64,000 nt of DNA from Paraburkholderia aromaticivorans (lineage in GTDB: Bacteria; Pseudomonadota; Gammaproteobacteria; Burkholderiales; Burkholderiaceae): NCBI RefSeq assembly GCF_002278075.1, contig NZ_CP022990.1:1426001-1490000 (forward strand), in the 5' to 3' direction. Below are positions 1-7,814 of the stretch, piece after piece. How positions within the stretch are numbered: the stretch's first letter is position 1; each line of letters begins with the position of its first letter. The notes below the pieces were generated by a model that saw only the letters and a list, made by a program, of their open reading frames with translations, searched no databases and was not told the origin of the DNA. Position numbers and translations under genes: made by a program.

Positions 1-624
1 GAATTCGCGATCGTGGCTGATCACTACCAGGGTTCCTTGATAGCGCTTGAGCCACGCTTCCAGCCAGACCAGCGCGTCGAGGTCGAGGTGATTGGTCGGC
101 TCGTCGAGCAACAGCAAGTCGGACGGGCACATGAGCGCGCGCGCCAATTGCAGTCGCATGCGCCAGCCGCCGGAGAAGCTGTTGACCGGCTGACTAAGCT
201 GCGCAGCACTGAAGCCAAGGCCCAGGATCAGCGCTTGGGCACGCGCGGGGGCATCGTGCGCACCGGCGTCGTGCAGGGCCATGTAGGCGTGCGCCATGCG
301 CATGCCATCGTCGCTGGCCTCGGCGGCGGCTACTTCGGCCTGCGCGGCCAGCAGTACGGTATCGCCGTCGATTACGAAGTCGGTCGCGCTTTGCTCGGTC
401 TCCGGCATCTCCTGCGCGACCTGGCCCATCTTCCATGCAGCGGGAATCGAGAATTCGCCGCCGTCTTCGTGCAGCGTGCCGTTCAGCAGGCCGAAGAAGG
501 ATGACTTGCCGGCGCCGTTGCGGCCGACAAGGCCAATCTTTTCGCCGGGGGTGAAGGTGACGGACGCATGGTCGAGAACGATATTGACGCCACGGCGCAG
601 CGTGACATTACGGACGGAAATCAT
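1..624 (-). CDS. ABC-F family ATPase (YheS-like), 3' end outside the window
   Basis: The first 208 residues of a soluble ABC-F ATPase are present; the rest lies beyond base 1. The first nucleotide-binding domain is complete: Walker A GRNGAGKSS near residue 34, signature SGGWRMR, and Walker B LLLLDEPTNHLD followed by the switch histidine (SHDREF at the window edge). There are no membrane segments, as expected for ABC-F proteins, which act on ribosomes rather than in transport. The start at 624 gives the N-terminus MISVRNVTLRRG, which fits the family, although the ribosome binding site is weak. The YheS-type assignment within ABC-F is a judgement; Uup or EttA types are less likely because of the early N-terminal sequence. 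Confidence 0.85.
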   Translation of the reverse strand, partial: MISVRNVTLRRGVNIVLDHASVTFTPGEKIGLVGRNGAGKSSFFGLLNGTLHEDGGEFSIPAAWKMGQVAQEMPETEQSATDFVIDGDTVLLAAQAEVAAAEASDDGMRMAHAYMALHDAGAHDAPARAQALILGLGFSAAQLSQPVNSFSGGWRMRLQLARALMCPSDLLLLDEPTNHLDLDALVWLEAWLKRYQGTLVVISHDREF

Positions 625-892
625 AAGGAGCTACTTCGAAGAGGATAGGCATGATAGCCCACCGGACGGACAGGGCTGCCTCTTTTCTGACTAAGCCGAT
701 TCCGTACACGAAGCTAAACCTGCCTGGATATCGCACCTCCATCGACCAGGGACCGGCTCGGCGGCGGCAACCCGCACCGGGAGAACTGCGAAGTCCTGTC
801 GTGCGCATGTCGATTTCTCTTACGATCATTCGTCGTAGCCACTAGAGGCGCCTTTGCCTCCGAACACTATCGTCTTCTAAGGAGAAACCCAA

Positions 893-1321
893 ATGCGTGT
901 CATGGTCATCGTCAAGGCAACCCCCGAATCCGAAGCCGGGCAAATGCCAAGCATGGAACTCATCGCAGCGATGGGCAAATATAACGAGGAACTGGTGAAG
1001 GCCGGGATCATGCAAGGCGGCGACGGGCTGAAACCGAGTTCGGCAGGCGCGCGCGTGAGGTTCTCAGGTAAGGACCGAACCGTCGTTGACGGTCCATTCG
1101 CCGAAGTCAAGGAATTGATCGCCGGATACTGGCTCTGGCAAGTTCAATCGATGGAGGAAGCGATCGAATGGGTAAAGCGCTGCCCGAATCCGATGGTAAG
1201 TGATTCAGAGATCGAGATTCGGCCTTTCTTTGAACCTGCGGACTTTGGCGAGGCCTTTACACCTGAGCTTCAAGAGGAGGAAAAGCGTCTGCGGCAGCAG
1301 ATCGACGGGCAGATACGCTGA
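893..1321 (+). CDS. YCII-related (DGPF domain) protein
   Basis: A 142-residue soluble protein of the YCII/DGPF family. It starts MRVMVIVKATPESEAG, has the family motif VDGPFAEVKELIAGYW in the middle, and ends in a charged helix (FTPELQEEEKRLRQQ). A clear ribosome binding site (AAGGAG at about 879-884) precedes the start. In other genomes these proteins often sit beside ECF sigma factors, but none is seen here. The biochemical role is not established; DGPF proteins have a ferredoxin-like fold with a possible catalytic His/Asp. The gene appears to stand alone between the divergent ABC-F gene and the LysE exporter gene. Confidence 0.85.
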   Translation: MRVMVIVKATPESEAGQMPSMELIAAMGKYNEELVKAGIMQGGDGLKPSSAGARVRFSGKDRTVVDGPFAEVKELIAGYWLWQVQSMEEAIEWVKRCPNPMVSDSEIEIRPFFEPADFGEAFTPELQEEEKRLRQQIDGQIR

Positions 1322-1671
1322 CCATTTTCACCGCATCCGTCTTCAGCGTACGCGCAGGCAGCCCAAACCCGGCTGTCCGAGACTCGAGGCCGGTTTCCTG
1401 ACACCGTCCAGGGAGCCGTGCTGCGGTCGTGATTGACCATACGATTGAGCGTCCGCTATCAGCCGATCCGGCTGTCGCCTGCGGGTCGGTCGATCATGGA
1501 CGGTGGCATGAGTCGCGGATCGACCATAAACACGGCTCGACCACCCTTCCGGTCGAACCGATTGAACGCCCACTGCCCGTACCGGACACCATCTTAAAAA
1601 CCGTACAGGTACTGTACCGGCCACGCTCGCTAGAATGCTCCCATATCTTTCGACCGACAGCGGAGCCTTTC
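1322..1671. other. Gene-free stretch upstream of the LysE exporter
   Basis: About 350 bases without a credible coding region. The left part contains GC-rich partial repeats around GATCGACC/GGTCGATC (about 1485-1565). The right end carries the promoter region of the exporter gene, including the GTACAG/CTGTAC palindrome listed separately. I see no RNA gene and no terminator with a clear U-tract. Confidence 0.5.
1603..1617. promoter_or_regulatory. Candidate operator, GTACAG-N3-CTGTAC palindrome
   Basis: A perfect 6-bp inverted repeat with a 3-bp spacer, 55 bases upstream of the LysE start codon. A related half-site (GTACCGGACA) lies at about 1579. Palindromes with GTAC cores are plausible sites for GntR/MocR-type regulators, and a MocR gene ends just downstream of the exporter gene. 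The link between this site and that regulator is inference. Confidence 0.4.
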
Positions 1672-2295
1672 ATGTCTTATCTCAGTCTCAGCGCGCTGCC
1701 CGCCGGCATCCTGTTCGCGCTCGTCACCACGATCACGCCCGGTCCGAACAACACGATGTTGCTGGCCTCCGGGGTCAACTTCGGATTTCGCCGCACGCTG
1801 CCGCATCTGTCCGGCATCAGCGCCGGTGTCGTGCTGTTGATGCTGTCGGTAGGCATCGGTCTGGGCGAAGCCTTCGTCCATTTCCCCGTACTGTACACCG
1901 TGCTCGAAATCGCGAGCGTCGCGTATCTGCTTTATCTCGCGTGGAAGATCGGCACGTCGGGTGAGTTGAAGGTGAAGAAAGGTGAGCGCCGGCCCATGAA
2001 GTTCTATGAAGCCATCGCCTTCCAATGGGTCAATCCGAAGGCGTGGATGATGGTGCTGACCGCCGCCACCACGATTCACCTGAGCGAGAGCTACAGCATG
2101 AACGCCATCGCCATGGCGGTGATCTTTTACGTGATCGGCTTTCCCTGCATCTGCCTGTGGGCAGGTTTCGGCACCGCCATGCGGCAGGTGTTGTCGGACC
2201 CGAAGCGGCTGCGCATTTTCAATGTGGCGATGGCGCTGCTGCTGGTGCTGTCGCTGTATCCGATCGCGCTGAAGCTGCTCGGGCAGGGTGCCTGA
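1672..2295 (+). CDS. LysE/RhtB family amino acid exporter
   Basis: A 207-residue inner-membrane exporter. The N-terminus (MSYLSLSALPAGILFALVTT) leads into the family signature TPGPNNTMLLASGVNFGFRR, and five to six hydrophobic helices follow. LysE/RhtB proteins export amino acids or their derivatives by proton antiport; the substrate cannot be read from sequence. The ATG at 1672 was chosen over upstream in-frame starts because a GGAG-like site lies just before it and homologues begin at this point. The gene converges with the MocR regulator gene, with 29 bases between the stops. Exporters of this family are often controlled by neighbouring MocR or LysR regulators. Confidence 0.9.
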   Translation: MSYLSLSALPAGILFALVTTITPGPNNTMLLASGVNFGFRRTLPHLSGISAGVVLLMLSVGIGLGEAFVHFPVLYTVLEIASVAYLLYLAWKIGTSGELKVKKGERRPMKFYEAIAFQWVNPKAWMMVLTAATTIHLSESYSMNAIAMAVIFYVIGFPCICLWAGFGTAMRQVLSDPKRLRIFNVAMALLLVLSLYPIALKLLGQGA

Positions 2296-2324
2296 GCAAC
2301 GAGCACCCGAGTACCTGTGCGCGG

Positions 2325-3740
2325 CTAGAGCGTGCCCTGCCCGACGCGCTCGATGAACCGCCACAACGCGTCGTCGGTCGAGTACGGCGCGTTGAAGCGG
2401 AACCAGGCGCTCGGGGCATCGTCGGGACGAAAGTAGGAGCCCGGCGCGAGCCAGATGCCGTGGGAAAGCGCGGCCGTCGCCACTTCGCCGGCCCGCTCGG
2501 CTTCGATCGGCAAACGCGCCCACAGGAACAGCCCGGCGCGCGGCCGGTGAAACAGTTCGAGACCGAGCGAATCGAGCCGCTCTTCAACGGTTGCGTGCGC
2601 CAGCTTGAGACGCTCGTTGACCGCTTCCACGTGACGCGCGTAGCGCCCCTCCAGCAACACCTTGTCGACGATCCGCTCGATCGCCTCCGACGACGTCAAC
2701 CCCACCGCCATCTTCGTGCGCGCCAGTTCGCGCAGCACGGCGCGCTCGGCGACCACATAGCCGCAGCGCAACCCCGGCGTCACCGTCTTCGAAAAGCCGC
2801 CCACGTAAAGCACGCGCTGCAAACCTTCCATGGCCGCGAACAGCGGCGCGCCGGACGGCGCGAGCTCGCGGCTCACATCGTCTTCGATCACCCACATGCG
2901 CTGCCGCTCGGCAATCTGCAGCAGCCGGAACGCCGCCGACATGCCGAAGGTCGCGCCGGTCGGATTCTGCAGCGTGGTGTTGACGAAGATCGCCTTCGGC
3001 TTGTGCCGCGCGACCAGCGCTTCGAGCACGTCGGTATCCACGCCCGCCGGCGTGCGCGGTACGCCATGCACGACGAGTCCCGCCAGCTTGAGAATCTGCA
3101 GCAGATTGCAATAGCCGGGATCTTCGACGATCACGGCATCGCCCGCGCGCAGCAAGGTACGCACGATCAGATCCAGCGCCTGAGTCGCGCCTTGCGTGAG
3201 CAGGACATTGGAGACGTCCACGGGCAGACCGCGCCGGTCGAGTTGCTCGGCGATCCGCTCACGCAACGGCGCGAATCCGTACGGATGGCCGTAATCGCCG
3301 AGGCGCGCCGCCGGCACCCGGCTCACGGCGCGCAGCGCATGCTGCAAACCGGTCTCGTTGATCCACTCGTTCGGCAGCCAGCCGCCGCCCGCCTTGATCG
3401 GCACCGAATGGTCGGCAAACACGTCGGACAACAGCCAGGTGGCGGTGAGGCTCGGCGGCTGCCAGTCGGTGGCGGCGACTCGCGCGGACTGCGAGCGCGC
3501 CGCCACGCGATAGCCGGAACCGCGCCGCGCGACCACTAGCCCCATCGACACCAGCCGGTTGTACGCCTCCGTGACCGTGAAGGTGCTCAGGTCGTGGCTT
3601 TGCGCCAGTTGCCGCACCGACGGCAGCAGCGCGCCCGCGCGCAGCGACTGCGCCTCGATGGCGCGCGTGAAGCCTTGCACCACCTGCTCGACGAGCGTGG
3701 GAGCAGCGCGCCGGTCGCGCTCGAGTTCTAATTCGATCAT
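2325..3740 (-). CDS. MocR-type regulator (GntR HTH plus aminotransferase domain)
   Basis: A 471-residue regulator. Residues 10-80 form a GntR winged helix (LLPSVRQLAQSHDLSTFTV, then ARRGSGYRV). Residues 120-470 are a fold-type I aminotransferase domain with the PLP lysine at K318 in GGFSKTVTPGLR and an aspartate pair at D287-D288. MocR proteins bind PLP as a sensing cofactor and usually control adjacent amino acid or vitamin B6 genes. This gene is divergent from the omega-amino acid aminotransferase gene, and a direct repeat in the shared region is a likely operator. It is not a PdxR by context, since no pdxST genes are nearby; control of the aminotransferase, the LysE exporter or both is more likely. 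Confidence 0.88.
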   Translation of the reverse strand: MIELELERDRRAAPTLVEQVVQGFTRAIEAQSLRAGALLPSVRQLAQSHDLSTFTVTEAYNRLVSMGLVVARRGSGYRVAARSQSARVAATDWQPPSLTATWLLSDVFADHSVPIKAGGGWLPNEWINETGLQHALRAVSRVPAARLGDYGHPYGFAPLRERIAEQLDRRGLPVDVSNVLLTQGATQALDLIVRTLLRAGDAVIVEDPGYCNLLQILKLAGLVVHGVPRTPAGVDTDVLEALVARHKPKAIFVNTTLQNPTGATFGMSAAFRLLQIAERQRMWVIEDDVSRELAPSGAPLFAAMEGLQRVLYVGGFSKTVTPGLRCGYVVAERAVLRELARTKMAVGLTSSEAIERIVDKVLLEGRYARHVEAVNERLKLAHATVEERLDSLGLELFHRPRAGLFLWARLPIEAERAGEVATAALSHGIWLAPGSYFRPDDAPSAWFRFNAPYSTDDALWRFIERVGQGTL

Positions 3741-3819
3741 GGTCAGGACGAAGAAGCGGGCCGCGCAGGCGGCTGAACGTGCAAATGACGGAGCCGGACC
3801 GCCGGTCCGGGATGCATCG

Positions 3820-3872
3820 ACACAGTTAGTGCAATTCCACCAACACAGTTAGCGCCACACTGCGTCAACTGT
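3820..3872. promoter_or_regulatory. Candidate MocR operator: tandem ACACAGTTAGYGC repeats
   Basis: Two nearly identical 13-mers, ACACAGTTAGTGC at 3820-3832 and ACACAGTTAGCGC at 3843-3855, lie in direct orientation with starts 23 bases apart. An inverted half-site, CAACTGT, is at 3866-3872. The array sits between the divergent MocR and aminotransferase genes. Paired direct repeats about two helical turns apart are typical of MocR/GabR-type operators. The sites are seen in the sequence; the regulator assignment is inferred from position. Confidence 0.6.
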
Positions 3873-3957
3873 TTATGCCGCCATTAAACCGCGAACGCTA
3901 CAGTTTTGCTATGCCCCACAGGAGGTCTCCTTGGGGTTCCACTTCGAGGAAATACAC

Positions 3958-5286
3958 ATGACTTCGCGCCCCGTCATCGACGATCTGTCGTCTTTCTGGA
4001 TGCCCTTTACCGCCAACCGCCAGTTCAAGGCCGCGCCGCGCCTGCTGGAATCGGCCAAGGGCATGTACTACCGCAGCACGGACGGGCGTGAAGTGCTCGA
4101 CGGTTGCGCGGGTCTGTGGTGCGTGAACGCCGGCCACGGGCGCGAGGAAATCGTCGCCGCGATCACCCAGCAGCTCTCCACGCTCGATTTCGCGCCGACC
4201 TTCCAGATGGGCCACCCGCTCGCCTTCGAAGCCGCGACGAAAGTCGCCGAACTGATGCCGGAAGGTCTCGACCGCATCTTCTTCACGAACTCGGGGTCGG
4301 AGTCGGTCGATACCGCGCTTAAAATCGCTCTGGCGTACCACCGTTCGCGCGGCGAAGGCCAGCGTACGCGCTTGATCGGCCGCGAGCGCGGCTATCACGG
4401 GGTGGGTTTCGGTGGCATCTCGGTCGGCGGCATCGCAACCAACCGCAAGACCTTCTCGGGCGCGCTGCTGCCGGCAGTCGATCATCTGCCGCACACCCAT
4501 AACCTCGAACAGAACGCGTTCTCGAAAGGCCAGCCGGCCTGGGGCGCGCATCTCGCCGAGGAACTCGAGCGCATTGTCACGCTGCACGATGCATCGACGA
4601 TCGCCGCGGTGATCGTCGAACCGGTGGCCGGCTCGACGGGCGTGCTGATTCCGCCGCAAGGCTATCTGCAAAAGCTGCGCGAGATCTGCACGAAGCACGG
4701 CATCCTGCTGATCTTCGACGAAGTGATCACCGCTTTCGGCCGCGTCGGCAAGGCCACGGCGAGCGAGTACTTCGGCGTGACGCCGGATCTGATCACGATG
4801 GCGAAGGCCATCAACAACGCCGCGATCCCGATGGGCGCGGTGGCCGCAAGCCGCACGATCCACGACACGATCGTCAACAGCGGCGCGCAAGGCGCAATCG
4901 AGCTGTTCCACGGCTACACGTATTCGGCTCACCCGGCGGCAACGGCGGCCGCGGTCGCCACGCTCGACCTGTATCGCCGCGAGGGTCTGTTCGACCGCGC
5001 CGCGACGCTGGCCCCGACGTTCGAAGCCGCCGCCCACTCGCTGCGCGGCGCGAAGCATGTGAAGGACGTGCGCAATATCGGCCTGATCGCCGGCGTGGAG
5101 CTGGAATCGCGCGACGGCGCGCCGGGCGCGCGAGCCTACGAAGCGTTCGTCAAATGCTTCGAAGCGGGCGTGCTGGTGCGCTTTACAGGCGATATCCTCG
5201 CGTTCTCGCCGCCGCTCATCATCAACGAAGAGCAGATCGCGCACATCTTCAAGACCGTGGGCGACGTGCTGGCGACGGTGCAGTAA
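3958..5286 (+). CDS. Omega-amino acid (beta-alanine) pyruvate aminotransferase
   Basis: A 442-residue class III PLP aminotransferase. It closely resembles beta-alanine:pyruvate transaminases: SFWMPFTANRQFK near the start, TNSGSESVDTALK, GRERGYHGVGFGG, the PLP-contacting aspartate in LIFDEVITAFGR (about D254), and the Schiff-base lysine at about K283 in MAKAINNAAIPMGA. It would transfer the amino group of beta-alanine or another omega-amino acid to pyruvate, giving malonate semialdehyde or the equivalent aldehyde plus alanine. The ATG at 3958, preceded by GAGGAAA, is preferred over the ATG at 3931. No malonate semialdehyde dehydrogenase gene is adjacent. The divergent MocR gene is the likely regulator. 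Confidence 0.9.
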   Translation: MTSRPVIDDLSSFWMPFTANRQFKAAPRLLESAKGMYYRSTDGREVLDGCAGLWCVNAGHGREEIVAAITQQLSTLDFAPTFQMGHPLAFEAATKVAELMPEGLDRIFFTNSGSESVDTALKIALAYHRSRGEGQRTRLIGRERGYHGVGFGGISVGGIATNRKTFSGALLPAVDHLPHTHNLEQNAFSKGQPAWGAHLAEELERIVTLHDASTIAAVIVEPVAGSTGVLIPPQGYLQKLREICTKHGILLIFDEVITAFGRVGKATASEYFGVTPDLITMAKAINNAAIPMGAVAASRTIHDTIVNSGAQGAIELFHGYTYSAHPAATAAAVATLDLYRREGLFDRAATLAPTFEAAAHSLRGAKHVKDVRNIGLIAGVELESRDGAPGARAYEAFVKCFEAGVLVRFTGDILAFSPPLIINEEQIAHIFKTVGDVLATVQ

Positions 5287-5368
5287 GCCGTAACGGGCGC
5301 GCGCGAATGAAGGCGGCGCATGTTGCACGCGTCGCCTTTGGCCAGATGCTTCTTTCAAACGCGCGCCG

Positions 5369-5890
5369 TCAATGATGCGCGCGCGAAGCCCGCGTATGGG
5401 CTGCCTTTTTTGCCGCCGCCGAACGGCCTGCGGCACCCTTCGTCGCGGCAGCCTTCTTCGCCGCTGCGGAACGGCTGGCTGCCGGACGTTTGGCCGCGGC
5501 CGCCTTCGTCTGCTTTGACAGCGCCGTGCGCGACGCGCCGGCGCTTCCCTCACGCTTTAACGCATTGGTCGCGGCGCGCGAGCGCTTCGCCGTCGATTCC
5601 GTGCTCTTCTTCGTCGTGCTCCTCTTGTGCTGACCCGCGGCGTTGTCCGTGGCCGCTTTCTTGCGCGTGGACTCGCTGGCCGCGCCCTTCTTCGGCGACT
5701 TCACGGCGACGCCGGCACGGCGCGCTTCCGAAAGACCGATCGCAATCGCCTGCCTTGCCGACCTGACGCCGTGCTTGCCAGCACGCACCTTGTCGACCTG
5801 TTCCTTGACGAATTCGCCGGCTTGCGTACTCGACGACTTGCCGGCGCGTTTGTCGGCGTGGGCACGCTTGAGGGTTTTCTGTTCGGGCAT
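5369..5890 (-). CDS. DUF6496-like protein with histone H1-like Lys/Ala tail
   Basis: A 173-residue, very basic protein. Residues 1-60 are a conserved-looking domain (MPEQKTLKRAHADKRAGKSS, then AGEFVKEQVDKVRAGKHG) that I believe matches DUF6496. The remaining two thirds are low-complexity Lys/Ala/Ser/Thr/Arg with repeats such as SAAAKKAAATKGAAG, like bacterial histone H1-type DNA-binding tails. A nucleoid-associated role is an inference from composition. The start at 5890 has a strong GGAGG site 6-10 bases upstream. The gene converges with the aminotransferase gene and has no evident operon partner. Confidence 0.8.
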   Translation of the reverse strand: MPEQKTLKRAHADKRAGKSSSTQAGEFVKEQVDKVRAGKHGVRSARQAIAIGLSEARRAGVAVKSPKKGAASESTRKKAATDNAAGQHKRSTTKKSTESTAKRSRAATNALKREGSAGASRTALSKQTKAAAAKRPAASRSAAAKKAAATKGAAGRSAAAKKAAHTRASRAHH

Positions 5891-6176
5891 GACAGTCCTC
5901 CAGTTGGTTGTGGCCTGTGTCATGCAGCAACGGGTGTGCCGCAACGCGTTGCGCGGGCAAATCCGCGCGAACGCGCCCTCATGCCAGAAAGTGCGTACGA
6001 TCGCGCCCGCCGCAAGGAATTGCGACGCGACGCGCGAACGGTGAAAAAAATTCGAGAAATAGCCGCAATCCCGGCGAAACCTCAAGAAATCGCCGAACGG
6101 AACTCGCGCCGGCCATCTGGACGGCGTATGGTATTGGCAAGGGTTGGCGCGTGGTCCGGCCCGACGGGAGACGGCC

Positions 6177-6428
6177 ATGAAGATACCTACCGTTCGCGCA
6201 GGCGCGCATATTGAAGGGGTGCACTGGATCGCCGAATACGCCGAAGACGTCCATGAGATACGCGTCTTTCGCGAAGGTCAGGAAGTGGATGTGCACAATG
6301 CGCCCTCCACCCTGTTCGGCGACGAAGAGAACGCGGGCTCCAAGAGCACCGCGGATCATCGCGCGGTTGAGGCCGCCGTACTGGCTTATCTGAAACGATT
6401 CGTGATCGAGCACGACGCGGAGGAGTAG
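6177..6428 (+). CDS. Small hypothetical protein
   Basis: An 83-residue acidic soluble protein starting MKIPTVRAGAHIEGVHWIAE, with a central segment VFREGQEVDVHNAPSTLFGD and a C-terminal helix ending KRFVIEHDAEE. GGGAG lies about 7 bases before the ATG at 6177. It has no signal peptide or membrane segment, and I do not recognise the family. It stands alone between the histone-like gene (divergent) and the end of the nicotinate-type operon. Confidence 0.65.
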   Translation: MKIPTVRAGAHIEGVHWIAEYAEDVHEIRVFREGQEVDVHNAPSTLFGDEENAGSKSTADHRAVEAAVLAYLKRFVIEHDAEE

Positions 6429-6490
6429 TTTTCCATTTGTCACCGGGCGTGGCCTTGCGTGGCCTCGCGGCGTTGTGCGTTGCTTTACCC

Positions 6491-6515
6491 GCCTGCGGCG
6501 CCGCGCGCCGCAGGC
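6491..6515. repeat. GC-rich perfect hairpin at the 3' end of the catabolic operon
   Basis: A 10-bp perfect inverted repeat, GCCTGCGGCG and its complement, with a 5-base loop, 10 bases beyond the livK-type stop codon. No T-tract follows on either strand, so it is not a canonical intrinsic terminator. It may stabilise the 3' end or help Rho-dependent ending of the operon transcript. Confidence 0.45.
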
Positions 6516-6524
6516 GTCAAAACC

Positions 6525-7733
6525 TCACTCAGCCGGCCGCAGCTTCTTGACCTCGGCATCCGAAGGCTGAACGCTCGCGCCGTCGATATACCGGTACGAC
6601 GTCATCACTCCCTTGCCGTCCTTCAACCCCGTCACGCCGACGTATGCGCCCATGGTCGACTGATTGTCCTGGGCCCGATAGGTGATCGGCCCGAACGGTG
6701 TCTCCACGCCGAGGCCCTTGAACGCGGCGGCGAGCTTATCCGGATCGACCGACCCGGCCTTCCTGATCCCGGCGGCAATCGACATCAACGCCGAATACCC
6801 CACTACCGAGCCGAGCCGCGGATAGTCGTGATACCTGGCCTGATAGGCATCGACGAACTTCTTGTTGGCCGCCGTATCGATCGAATACCACGGGTAGCCG
6901 GTGACGATCCAGCCGGTCGGCGCTTCGGCGCCCAGCGGATCGAGATAATCCGGCTCGCCCGTCAGCAGGGACACCACGCTGCGATCCTTGAAGAGTCCAC
7001 GCGTATTGCCCTCGCGCACGAACTTGCCGAGGTCGGCGCCGAACAGCACGTTGAAGATCGCATCGGGCTTCGCATCCGCAATCGCCTGGGTCACCGCGCC
7101 CGCATCGACATTGCCGAGCGGCGTGGCCTGTTCGGCGACGAATTGCACGTCGGGCTGCGCCGCCGTCAGCAGTTTCTTGAAGGTGGCTACCGCTGATTGC
7201 CCGTACTCGTAGTTCGGATACACCAGCGCCCAGCGCTTCTTCTTCAGCTTGGCCGCTTCCGGCACGAGCATCGCCACCTGCATGTACGTGGAAGGACGCA
7301 GACGGTATGTGTATTTGTTGCCGTCCGCCCACACGATCTTGTCCGTCAGCGGTTCAGCGGCGAGGAAGAAGATCTTCTTCTGCTTCGCGAAGTCGGTCAG
7401 CGCGAGGCCGGTGTTCGAGAGGAAGCCGCCGAACAGCAACTGCACCTGCTCGCGCGCGATCAGTTCCTGCGCGACGCGAATCGTGTCGCCGGGGTTGCCG
7501 TTGTCGTCGCGCGATACCACTTCGAGCTGTTTGCCGAGCACGCCGCCCGCGGCATTCACCTGGTCGAGCGCGAGATTCCAGCCGTTCTTGTAAGGCCCGA
7601 GAAAGGCGGGCTGCGCCTTGTAGCTATTGATCTCGCCGATCTTGATGGTCTGTTGTGCGCTCGCGCTCAAAGCGGCGAGCGACAGTAGCGTCGGCACCAT
7701 GAGGCGAGTCATCCATCCTGCGCGCGTGGTCAT
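6525..7733 (-). CDS. Branched-chain-type ABC transporter substrate-binding protein
   Basis: A 402-residue periplasmic binding protein of the LivK/HAAT family. A cleavable signal peptide (MTTRAGWMTRLMVPTLLSLAALSASAQ is split here as MTTRAGWMTRLMVP then TLLSLAALSASAQ) precedes the mature QTIKIGEINSYKAQ. The lobes carry LALDQVNAAGGVLGK and WALVYPNYEYGQSAVATFKK. The start at 7733 follows GGAGA; an upstream in-frame ATG at 7784 would add an unlikely extension. It is the last gene of the minus-strand operon that also encodes LivHM, LivG and LivF-type subunits, so it should deliver the operon's substrate to them. The ligand is inferred to be nicotinate or a related pyridine carboxylate, not shown. 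Confidence 0.88.
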   Translation of the reverse strand: MTTRAGWMTRLMVPTLLSLAALSASAQQTIKIGEINSYKAQPAFLGPYKNGWNLALDQVNAAGGVLGKQLEVVSRDDNGNPGDTIRVAQELIAREQVQLLFGGFLSNTGLALTDFAKQKKIFFLAAEPLTDKIVWADGNKYTYRLRPSTYMQVAMLVPEAAKLKKKRWALVYPNYEYGQSAVATFKKLLTAAQPDVQFVAEQATPLGNVDAGAVTQAIADAKPDAIFNVLFGADLGKFVREGNTRGLFKDRSVVSLLTGEPDYLDPLGAEAPTGWIVTGYPWYSIDTAANKKFVDAYQARYHDYPRLGSVVGYSALMSIAAGIRKAGSVDPDKLAAAFKGLGVETPFGPITYRAQDNQSTMGAYVGVTGLKDGKGVMTSYRYIDGASVQPSDAEVKKLRPAE

Positions 7734-7814
7734 GCGTTTCTCCGTTATCAGAAGGATTGCGGGAATACTGGTCGTTGTTATCAAGCCTTAGAAGGGCTCG
7801 CGACGCATCGCGAT

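Noticed and set aside
2025..3539. 504-codon plus-strand frame across the LysE end and MocR gene
   Set aside because: It crosses two convergent real genes in another frame and has no recognisable domain.
3898..5553. 551-codon open frame on the minus strand opposite the aminotransferase
   Set aside because: It is an Arg-rich shadow of a gene with full aminotransferase motifs.
6491..6515. Hairpin as an intrinsic terminator for the catabolic operon
   Set aside because: The stem is perfect but no T-tract follows on the relevant strand, so I list it only as a repeat.
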